Assembly: GCA_024643945.1 (NCBI GenBank)
Contig: JAHELX010000005.1
Span: 1 to 11,290 of the forward strand
Length of the DNA: 11,290 bases
Source: Anaerolineales bacterium
GTDB taxonomy: Bacteria; Chloroflexota; Anaerolineae; 4572-78; NAK82
Direction: 5' to 3'
The notes beneath the pieces were generated by a model that ran no database searches, was not told where the DNA came from, and saw only the letters and a list, made by a program, of their open reading frames with translations. Shown piece by piece: positions 6,547-11,290 of the stretch (positions are counted from its first letter, which is position 1; each line of letters begins with the position of its first letter). The translations under genes and the position numbers were made by a program.

Positions 6547-7269
6547 CTGGTAAGGCATCAACTTGTCGCTCACCAGGCTGGCGACGAAAGTTTTCTGAGT
6601 GCCATCGGCAAAGCGGACGGTGACAAGACTGTCGTCTCCGTCTGGTTGAACGGCCTGCACGATCCCATCGCCGAAAGCGGCGTGGCGAACCGCCATACCG
6701 GGTGCGTAAGCCAGGGGCTTGCCGTTGGAAGCAGGCGACTCTGGCTCGGGGATTTGTGCGTATTGCCGATCTTGCCAGAGGTCAGCGTAGAGCTTCAAGT
6801 CTTCCGGGCGGCGTAGACGCCGGTTGATGGCATCCAGTCGACTGCGAGCCCGGCTGACGCGCTCGATCAGGATACCCTTGTCGGCTTGACGCAGGTTGCT
6901 TTTGGCGAGGCGGCGACTGGCATTGCTGAGAGCCATACTCAACTCGCGCAAGATCGCCTTGGGTTCCCCAGCTACCACATCAACGCCTACCAGGCTGATA
7001 CCATGGGCCTCGCATAAAGCGGCGCGGGCAGCGTCGCGGACTTTTTGTTGCTGCTCTTCTTCCAGGCTAGGGCGCTGGCGTCGCCCGTGTGCCTGTAACC
7101 CGTGAAACCGGATGGCGACGCCAACCTCCGGGTAGAGCAGGTCAAGCTTCAGCCGGCGGTTGGTCTCGGGGTTAATCAGCCAGTCGGGGCTCACATCGTG
7201 CCGCACGACGAAGCCCTCGAAGACGCGAGCCAGGACTTCGCGCCAGGCGTTGGTGTTTATCCAGGTCAT
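6544..7269 (-). CDS. Putative nuclease-like protein with a C-terminal PcrA/UvrD-type Tudor-like domain
   Basis: Protein of 241 aa, function not established. Residues about 1-110 resemble the Vsr/DUF559 restriction-endonuclease fold: LKLDLLYPEVGVAIRFHGLQAH (40-61, shown here only as the motif region with Asp43) looks like the DLLxPExxVAIExxG core, but the expected second acidic residue is replaced by Arg54, so catalysis is uncertain. Residues 110-160 are basic and helical. Residues 190-237 (GMAVRHAAFGDGIVQAV, then VTVRFADGTQKTF) match the small beta-barrel at the C-terminus of PcrA/UvrD helicases, known there to bind RNA polymerase. No helicase domain is present. ATG 7269 has GAGG (7277-7280) seven bases upstream and a near-consensus promoter. 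The nuclease-fold assignment is inference; the Tudor-like call is firmer. Confidence 0.65.
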   Translation of the reverse strand: MTWINTNAWREVLARVFEGFVVRHDVSPDWLINPETNRRLKLDLLYPEVGVAIRFHGLQAHGRRQRPSLEEEQQQKVRDAARAALCEAHGISLVGVDVVAGEPKAILRELSMALSNASRRLAKSNLRQADKGILIERVSRARSRLDAINRRLRRPEDLKLYADLWQDRQYAQIPEPESPASNGKPLAYAPGMAVRHAAFGDGIVQAVQPDGDDSLVTVRFADGTQKTFVASLVSDKLMPYQ

Positions 7270-7299
7270 CGCTTAGCCTCGCTCCAGGGTGTGGGCAAT

Positions 7300-7328
7300 A
7301 TCATAGCACGGGCGTTCTATTGTGTCAA
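7300..7328 (-). promoter_or_regulatory. Promoter of the Tudor-domain gene
   Basis: On the minus strand TTGACA (7323-7328), a 17-base spacer and TATGAT (7300-7305) form a near-perfect sigma70-like promoter, about 30 bases upstream of the ATG at 7269. It diverges from the lipoprotein gene on the other strand. Confidence 0.8.
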
Positions 7329-7342
7329 GTAATGAGCCTGGT

Positions 7343-7370
7343 TTGTCTCTCTCCGAGTTTTGAGTATACT
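7343..7370 (+). promoter_or_regulatory. Candidate promoter of the lipoprotein gene
   Basis: TTGTCT (7343-7348), a 16-base spacer and TATACT (7365-7370), about 40 bases before the ATG at 7413. The -10 matches consensus at 5 of 6 and the -35 at 4 of 6. It would be back-to-back with the minus-strand promoter at 7300-7328, with the two -35 hexamers only 14 bases apart. Confidence 0.45.
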
Positions 7371-7412
7371 CGAATTGTTGTTCATCTCATTGGTTCCCGA
7401 TATGGAGGCATC

Positions 7413-8621
7413 ATGGCCCGACACATGCGCCTGGCTATCGCCGGCGTTGTCCTCGCGTTGGTATTGGCTTGCAAGCTGGGGGCCGGGCTGGGTCCGGCCA
7501 AAGTGGACATCCAAGCGACGGTGGATGCTCAGGTAGAGGCGACACTCACAGCCGAGGCATACCATGTTGCAGCGACGCATGGCGCCGAGATGGGGGCGGC
7601 AGAGGAGGGCTCGGTTACGCAGATCCCCCAGGCTTCGCTCCTGGCAGTATTGGTGCCAACGTCTACGCCGATGGCTCCTCCAGGCGAAGCGCCTGTCGCG
7701 ACGGACTCATCCGAGGCTTTACCCGGCTTAACCCCTGGGCTGCCTATGCCGGTCATCGCTTATTTTAGCTGTGAGCCTTGCGTCGTCGAGCCCGGCGGCT
7801 CGGCAACCTTGAGCTGGGACCTGAGCGGGGCGACGGCCGCCTACCTGGATGGGAAGGGGATCACAGCACCGGGCAGTACCGTCGTCTACCCGGATCAGAC
7901 GACGACTTACCGGCTGGCCGCTGTCAACGACAATGGTCGGAGTGAGAAGACGCTCACCGTGGAGGTGCGCGGATTGCCGACCATTCATTATTTCACTTGC
8001 CTGCCGTGCGAGGTGACCAAAGGAGAGCAGTCCACGCTGAGCTGGGATCTAAGCGGGGCAACGGCTGCCTATCTGGACGGCGAAGGGGTTCCTGCACCGG
8101 GCAGTGTCGTCGTAGCGCCCCAGCAGACGACCACCTATCGTCTGGTGGCAGTTAGCGAGCGAGGCAGCGTGGAGCGTTTGGTAACGGTGACCGTCGAGGA
8201 GGGGGGAGACCCAGAGACGGTGAGCAAAGCACTGCGCCAGTTTGGCTACGACGTGCGCTCGGTGGGCTATCTCCCGCTGGCCGTGAAAGGGAATACCATC
8301 AGTGTGATTATGGCTACTGTTACCCACAATCTCCAGTCGCAGGAAATCGCTGACCAGTATTTTAGGGGCTTGAAGACGCTGTATGACAACTACCCCGACC
8401 AGGTTCTGAGCGTGGGACTTTACGACGGCGTGCGCTATGTGACCTTCGTCAGCGTCGAGCCACCCGCTTTTGAGGCGTTTCTGCGGGGTGAGGTGGACGG
8501 CCAGGTTTTTTGGCACGTTGCCAGGTGGAACGTGTGGGACCAATGGACCCGTCGCTGGCTGGCAGATGAAGCAAAGGACTTTGTGGAGCGGGATTTTGTG
8601 GCGAAGCAGTTTGGATTCTAG
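7413..8621 (+). CDS. Lipoprotein with two tandem Ig-like repeats and an uncharacterised C-terminal domain
   Basis: Protein of 402 aa. ATG 7413 is preferred over an in-frame TTG at 7320 because GGAGG (7404-7408) precedes it and a secretion signal begins there: MARHMR, a hydrophobic stretch and a lipobox-like LVLAC with Cys20 as the probable lipidated residue. Residues 21-110 are a low-complexity, Thr/Ala/Pro-rich linker. Two tandem beta-rich repeats follow at 113-187 and 189-262; both contain the identical LSWDLSGATAAYLDG and a TTTYRL strand, as in Ig-like folds of surface proteins. Each starts with a CxPC motif (Cys120/123 and Cys196/199). Residues 265-402 form an unrecognised domain with several Trp residues. 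Likely membrane-anchored and facing outward; ligand unknown. The stop codon lies inside the target duplication of a mobile element. Confidence 0.82.
   Translation: MARHMRLAIAGVVLALVLACKLGAGLGPAKVDIQATVDAQVEATLTAEAYHVAATHGAEMGAAEEGSVTQIPQASLLAVLVPTSTPMAPPGEAPVATDSSEALPGLTPGLPMPVIAYFSCEPCVVEPGGSATLSWDLSGATAAYLDGKGITAPGSTVVYPDQTTTYRLAAVNDNGRSEKTLTVEVRGLPTIHYFTCLPCEVTKGEQSTLSWDLSGATAAYLDGEGVPAPGSVVVAPQQTTTYRLVAVSERGSVERLVTVTVEEGGDPETVSKALRQFGYDVRSVGYLPLAVKGNTISVIMATVTHNLQSQEIADQYFRGLKTLYDNYPDQVLSVGLYDGVRYVTFVSVEPPAFEAFLRGEVDGQVFWHVARWNVWDQWTRRWLADEAKDFVERDFVAKQFGF
7749..8198 (+). repeat. Coding tandem duplication: two Ig-like repeats
   Basis: The units at 7749-7973 and 7977-8198 encode two domains of about 75 residues with 15 identical residues in a row at their core. 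Codons within that block differ at several third positions (for example GAC/GAT, GCG/GCA, GCC/GCT), so the protein is conserved while the DNA has drifted, arguing for selection on the repeat rather than a very fresh duplication. Confidence 0.85.
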
Positions 8622-8622
8622 T

Positions 8623-8704
8623 GCCCCATCAAAGTGATTTTGATAAGTTAGATTCGGCCTCATGGGCGTAATCTGTATCATATCATAATCCCTGTGATGG
8701 GGTA
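8623..8704 (-). mobile_element. 82-bp MITE-like element, copy 2 (inverted), with 5-bp target duplication
   Basis: Reverse-complement copy of 1074-1155, 80 of 82 identical; the two differences are single A/G transitions in the inner arms. It is bracketed by a direct CTAGT duplication at 8618-8622 and 8705-8709. The left duplication contains the TAG stop of the lipoprotein gene, so insertion at this site preserved the reading frame end. AAAGGAG of the next gene (8722-8728) lies 18 bases beyond the element. No coding capacity; the copy and the duplication show transposition by an enzyme encoded elsewhere. Confidence 0.88.
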
Positions 8705-8735
8705 CTAGTTCTCGCCTGAAGAAAGGAGTAGCCAT

Positions 8736-9113
8736 ATGAATAAGATCACCATCCTGGCCGGAAACGTGTCGCTGCCGGCTGAATTGAACGACAGCCCCAC
8801 GGCTCGACAAATCTGGGATGCATTGCCCATTGAAGGCAGGGCCTGCACCTGGGGTGACGAAATCTACTTTGAGATTCCCGTCGTGGCTGGGCAGGAGCCA
8901 GATGCTCGCGCCGATGTTGAAGTGGGTGAATTGGGCTATTGGCCGGTGGGGCATGCCTTTTGCATCTTTTTCGGCCCTACACCGGCCAGTACTGGGGAGC
9001 TTCCGCGTGCGTACAGCCCGGTCAATGTCTTGGGACGCGTGTTAGGTGATGCTACTCTATTTCGCACCGTCCGGGAGGGCAGTCAGGTGCAGATTATTCG
9101 ATCGAAGGGATAG
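8736..9113 (+). CDS. Cyclophilin-like fold protein (TM1367-type)
   Basis: Protein of 125 aa matching the small cyclophilin-like family typified by Thermotoga TM1367. Visible conserved blocks are TWGDEIYFEIP (residues 38-48), GELGYWPVGHAFCIFFGPTP (65-84) and SPVNVLGRV near the C-terminus. The fold is that of cyclophilin prolyl isomerases, but the family lacks a proven isomerase role and its function is unknown. No signal peptide, so cytoplasmic. AAAGGAG (8722-8728) lies seven bases before the ATG. The gene stands alone between the mobile element and a 153-base gap, with no obvious functional partner beside it. Confidence 0.88.
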   Translation: MNKITILAGNVSLPAELNDSPTARQIWDALPIEGRACTWGDEIYFEIPVVAGQEPDARADVEVGELGYWPVGHAFCIFFGPTPASTGELPRAYSPVNVLGRVLGDATLFRTVREGSQVQIIRSKG

Positions 9114-9266
9114 CACTGCCTCTTCCAAAATTGTAAGACAAACCATGGGTGCGAAAAGGTTGTAAGGATGTCAATTGGTGCACTTGATGCAACGTTTCCT
9201 GTCAATGCGCATCTAATGAAAAGGAGTGTATCCTCTCCGATGGGGTCTCATAGGTAAGAACCGACA
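9114..9266 (+). other. Gap / 5' leader before the thioredoxin-like gene, with a five-codon upstream frame
   Basis: No gene seen. It holds AAAAGGAG (9219-9226), whose GGAG could pair with CTCC just downstream, then ATG 9240 opening a frame of five codons that ends at TAA 9255-9257. That short frame is in phase with the GTG start at 9267. No clear promoter hexamers were found. Confidence 0.35.
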
Positions 9267-9860
9267 GTGACCGCTACAAAGCATCCCAATAGAAAGCGTA
9301 GCAAACCGGCCAGGTCAAGCACCTGGTTTTACGTCAGCGTGACCCTGGCCGTTCTGCTGATCGGGGCCGGCCTGTCAGGGCTGTGGCTCACGAATCAAAC
9401 TTCTTCGTCAGACCATACTCCCGCTGGTCAGTTCACCACGCCCGCTTCAAAAGCGGTGCAAGCTTCTGACTTTACCTTGCAAACCCTCGACGGGCACTCG
9501 GTCAAACTCAGTGACTATCGAGGGCAGGTGATTCTGTTGAACACCTGGGCTAGCTGGTGCCCCCCTTGCCGTGCTGAGATGCCTGACCTGGAAGCATACT
9601 ATCGTGAGCACAAAGAGGATGGCTTCGTGGTGCTGGCGGCCAACGACGAGGAAAGTGCTAGCACTGTGGCTAATTTCATCCAGGCTCAAGGATTCACCTT
9701 CCCGGTATTGCTCGACCCCGACGGTAAAGTGATGAGTCAGTATGGGGTGCGTGGTTTGCCTACCTCTTTCTTTATTGACCGTAACGGGATGGTGCGCGAT
9801 GTGTGGAGTGGACAGCTCTCCCCTGAACGACTGAAGCAAATCGTTGATCCTCTCTTATGA
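9267..9860 (+). CDS. Membrane-anchored TlpA/ResA-like thiol-disulfide oxidoreductase
   Basis: Protein of 197 aa. A basic N-terminus (residues 1-16) is followed by one transmembrane segment at about 20-41, so the rest faces outside the membrane as in ResA/TlpA. The thioredoxin domain (about 63-197) has DFTLQTLDGHSVKLSDYRGQ, the redox motif WCPPC (Cys98, Cys101) and the cis-proline loop GLPT (Pro165). Such proteins reduce disulfides on apocytochromes or other exported proteins; the partner is not identifiable here because no cytochrome maturation genes are visible. GTG 9267 is the first usable start after an in-frame TAA at 9255; its Shine-Dalgarno is weak (AGGTAAG, 9252-9258). It opens a co-directional run of five genes. 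Confidence 0.92.
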   Translation: MTATKHPNRKRSKPARSSTWFYVSVTLAVLLIGAGLSGLWLTNQTSSSDHTPAGQFTTPASKAVQASDFTLQTLDGHSVKLSDYRGQVILLNTWASWCPPCRAEMPDLEAYYREHKEDGFVVLAANDEESASTVANFIQAQGFTFPVLLDPDGKVMSQYGVRGLPTSFFIDRNGMVRDVWSGQLSPERLKQIVDPLL

Positions 9861-9941
9861 GGGGTCTTTATTGTCCCTATACCCAACGCATCCGGGTGTA
9901 CTTCCTCGCTGGGGAGAAAGGTTCGGGGTTGTGAGGCTAAC

Positions 9942-10340
9942 ATGCCGCGCAATCTCCCCGAGAATTCTATGTGGGGGTATTATATGGAGAGGGATTTGAC
10001 TGCCATTGGACGCGCCGGCCTGGTGACTAGCACGTTAGTCGCTCTGGGCGATTATCTGCGGGAGCACAAGCTGGTCACCGGCTATGGCTTTGAGCAGACG
10101 CGCGACGGTGTCGTCTGCCATTTTCAAAATTGCCGCTTTGCTAGTGTGGCACATGAGATCGCTGAGCAGGGTATGGTGTGCGCCAGGTGCCCGGTCTTCC
10201 AACTGATGGAAGAGGCTCTGCAAGAGGGGGGACAATGCCCGGCTCTGCGCGAACATGCCATTCTTACCGACGACGACGTAACGTGTATGTTTCACCTGGC
10301 CCTGGCCTCTGAGAGGAAGGGAAGGCCGAAAGAGAAATAG
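9942..10340 (+). CDS. Small cysteine-rich protein, possible metal or Fe-S binder
   Basis: Protein of 132 aa, not confidently assigned. It has six cysteines (59, 64, 80, 83, 99, 115) in the pattern VVCHFQNCRFA, MVCARCPVF, QCPAL and DVTCMFHL. The layout, with a Cys-rich turn after an A-x-E helix and a terminal CxF strand, recalls the C-terminal Fe-S-binding half of SufR-like regulators and 4-vinyl-reductase-type domains, but there is no helix-turn-helix. ATG 9942 is supported by GTGAGG (9931-9936) five bases upstream; ATG 9984 (MERDLTAIG), preceded by GGGGG, is an equally possible start giving 118 aa. Its setting between a thioredoxin-like protein and an OsmC protein suggests a redox or sulfur-related role; this is inference. 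Confidence 0.6.
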   Translation: MPRNLPENSMWGYYMERDLTAIGRAGLVTSTLVALGDYLREHKLVTGYGFEQTRDGVVCHFQNCRFASVAHEIAEQGMVCARCPVFQLMEEALQEGGQCPALREHAILTDDDVTCMFHLALASERKGRPKEK

Positions 10341-10373
10341 ATCGTTAGAAGAAAAATCCTGGAGATAGACGCG

Positions 10374-10790
10374 ATGAACGAAGCCCGAGTCACCTGGGTC
10401 AATGAGATGCAATTTGTGGCCGAAACTGGCTCCGGTCACGCTATAGTACTGGAAAGTGGAAAGGAAGCCAAGGCTCCCAGCCCAATGGAGATGTTGCTGG
10501 TGGGGCTGGCGGGTTGTACCGCCGTGGACGTGGTGCACATCCTTAATCGTATGCGCCAGCCCGTCACCGACGTGCAGGTGAACGTAAAAGGCGTCCGCGC
10601 CGACCAGCCCCCCAAAGTTTACACCCATATCGAGGTCGAATACGTGGTGACGGGGCGCGCTTTGTCGGAAGAAAAAGTGCACCGGGCAGTGGAGATGTCG
10701 GAGACGACCTATTGCTCCGCATCGATTATGCTGGGCAAAACAGCTACCATCACCAGCAGTATTCGCATCCTGGAAGCGGATGCGGAGTAG
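10374..10790 (+). CDS. OsmC/Ohr-family protein
   Basis: Protein of 138 aa with the OsmC fold signature: SPMEMLLVGLAGCTAVDVV carrying Cys48 (with Glu39 in the helix before it), and TYCSASIMLGKTATI carrying Cys114. In the family these two cysteines act as peroxidatic and resolving residues in reducing organic hydroperoxides; many OsmC-like members of this YhfA type are uncharacterised. Cytoplasmic. The start is supported by GGAG (10361-10364) nine bases before the ATG. It lies 33 bases after the Cys-rich gene and 13 bases before the next gene, consistent with an operon. Confidence 0.9.
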   Translation: MNEARVTWVNEMQFVAETGSGHAIVLESGKEAKAPSPMEMLLVGLAGCTAVDVVHILNRMRQPVTDVQVNVKGVRADQPPKVYTHIEVEYVVTGRALSEEKVHRAVEMSETTYCSASIMLGKTATITSSIRILEADAE

Positions 10791-10803
10791 TGGGAGGATG
10801 AAG

Positions 10804-11061
10804 ATGCCCCAATCCGACGAGACAGCCGCACGCGGAGCTCAGTTGCAGGTCACCCTGGAGGAATTAGAGAAGCAACTGGTCGACCTGCAGGCTCGCCTGC
10901 CGGCTCACTCCATCCCTCCTTCTATGATCGCCGAGCTGGACGAGCTGGAGGAGGCGCTGGCTCAGATGCGGCAGCAGCGGCAGGCGGAGCAGGCAACCAA
11001 AGGCATCCCCGACGCGCGTGCGTCGGGGATTATAAGTGAGGGTTCAGGAGGCCGACATTGA
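10804..11061 (+). CDS. Small coiled-coil protein of unknown function
   Basis: Protein of 85 aa, not recognised. ATG 10804 is chosen over in-frame ATGs at 10780 and 10798 because GGGAGG (10792-10797) then has six-base spacing; the ATG at 10798 abuts it. Residues about 14-65 are rich in Leu, Glu and Gln in heptad-like order (LEELEKQLVDLQARL, then ELDELEEALAQM), interrupted by HSIPPSM, suggesting a two-helix hairpin. No cysteine or signal peptide. The last codons contain a perfect 11-bp hairpin. The TGA overlaps the TTG start of the carbonic anhydrase-like gene by three bases. Confidence 0.65.
   Translation: MPQSDETAARGAQLQVTLEELEKQLVDLQARLPAHSIPPSMIAELDELEEALAQMRQQRQAEQATKGIPDARASGIISEGSGGRH
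11005..11030. repeat. Perfect 11-bp inverted repeat near the end of the coiled-coil gene
   Basis: ATCCCCGACGC (11005-11015), loop GCGT, then GCGTCGGGGAT (11020-11030). It is read through by the coding frame as IPDARASGI. A TATAAG rather than a T-run follows, so it is not a standard terminator. It ends 28 bases before the next start codon and could shape translation of that gene. Confidence 0.6.
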
Positions 11062-11290
11062 CCATCGCCAGCTTTGAAGGCAAAACGCCCAGCATAGGGG
11101 CGGGGACCTATGTACACCCTTCAGCCGATGTGTTCGGTGACGTGACCCTCGGCGAAGGCTGCTGGATTGGGCCTGGCGCTCGCATTCGGGGTGATTATGG
11201 CGCCATTGTCATTGGCAGCTACACCAGCGTAGAGGATAACTGTGTCGTCCACGCCCGTCCTGGCGAGCAGACCACCATCGGCAACTGGGT
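11058..11290 (+). CDS. Gamma-carbonic anhydrase-like left-handed beta-helix protein (3' truncated)
   Basis: Partial gene running off the window; 77 codons visible. Start TTG 11058 is chosen because AGGAGG (11046-11051) lies six bases upstream; it overlaps the preceding TGA (TTGA), indicating translational coupling. The protein shows the hexapeptide repeats of the left-handed beta-helix fold (DVTLGEGCWIGPGARIRGD) and the family motif RGDYGAIVIGSYTSVEDNCVVH, where Arg44 and Asp46 match conserved positions and His65 a zinc-ligand position of gamma-class carbonic anhydrases. The usual Gln in the QDN motif is Glu59 here. PaaY, CaiE and YrdA-type proteins share this layout, so either carbonic anhydrase activity or a thioesterase-like/unknown role is possible. 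The remaining His ligands lie beyond the window. Confidence 0.85.
   Translation, partial: MTIASFEGKTPSIGAGTYVHPSADVFGDVTLGEGCWIGPGARIRGDYGAIVIGSYTSVEDNCVVHARPGEQTTIGNW

Noticed and set aside
7320..7412. TTG start at 7320 for the lipoprotein
   Set aside because: It would place 31 non-signal residues ahead of the lipoprotein signal and would overlap the promoter region; ATG 7413 has GGAGG just upstream.
8049..8954. Minus-strand open frame of 301 codons across the lipoprotein end, mobile element and cyclophilin-like gene
   Set aside because: It crosses two supported genes and a repeat, has low-complexity His/Gln/Arg-rich composition, and no convincing start signal.
10780..10803. Earlier starts (10780 or 10798) for the coiled-coil protein
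   Set aside because: 10780 lies inside the OsmC gene without a Shine-Dalgarno and 10798 abuts GGGAGG; 10804 has proper spacing.

Overview
The window is GC-rich bacterial DNA (apart from AT-rich gaps) with Shine-Dalgarno-led genes, ATG/GTG/TTG starts and sigma70-like promoters. Several features suggest a Chloroflexota-like (Anaerolineae-type) genome: a GH13_18-type sugar phosphorylase, an AidB-like acyl-CoA dehydrogenase next to a degradative thiolase, a lipoprotein with tandem Ig-like repeats, a tRNA-Leu without encoded CCA, and gaps rich in small dispersed repeats. This placement is inference from gene style, not a marker-gene result. Ten protein genes are complete and two are cut by the window ends. 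All lie on the + strand except one protein gene and one tRNA.

Layout. 1-1067: 3' part of a GH13_18 sugar phosphorylase. 1074-1155: an 82-bp MITE-like element with a 5-bp target duplication. 1180-2924: an overlapping pair, a TPR-like/alpha-beta hydrolase and an endonuclease/exonuclease/phosphatase-fold enzyme. 3028-3079: a small palindromic repeat. 3118-6157: thiolase and AidB-like acyl-CoA dehydrogenase, with a 7-bp-periodic inverted-repeat element between them. 6321-7328: minus-strand block with the tRNA-Leu(GAG), its promoter and terminator, and a gene pairing a possible nuclease-like domain with a PcrA/UvrD-type Tudor-like domain. 7413-8621: lipoprotein. 8623-8704: second, inverted copy of the 82-bp element. 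8736-9113: cyclophilin-like (TM1367-type) protein. 9267-11290: TlpA/ResA-like thioredoxin, Cys-rich small protein, OsmC-family protein, small coiled-coil protein and the start of a gamma-carbonic anhydrase-like protein.

Functionally this is a mixed housekeeping/accessory stretch. Thiolase and acyl-CoA dehydrogenase fit one acyl-CoA degradation route. The closely spaced genes from 9267 onward look like a co-directional set with a thiol/redox flavour (WCPPC, OsmC cysteine pair, six-Cys protein).

The most distinctive content is between genes. The two 82-bp copies are 80/82 identical, and each is bracketed by its own different 5-bp duplication, which defines the element ends exactly and shows it moved. 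The heptad element supplies the thiolase stop codon. The standalone Tudor-like protein is the most interesting gene. I found no CRISPR array, phage module or complete IS, and no clear new multi-gene system.
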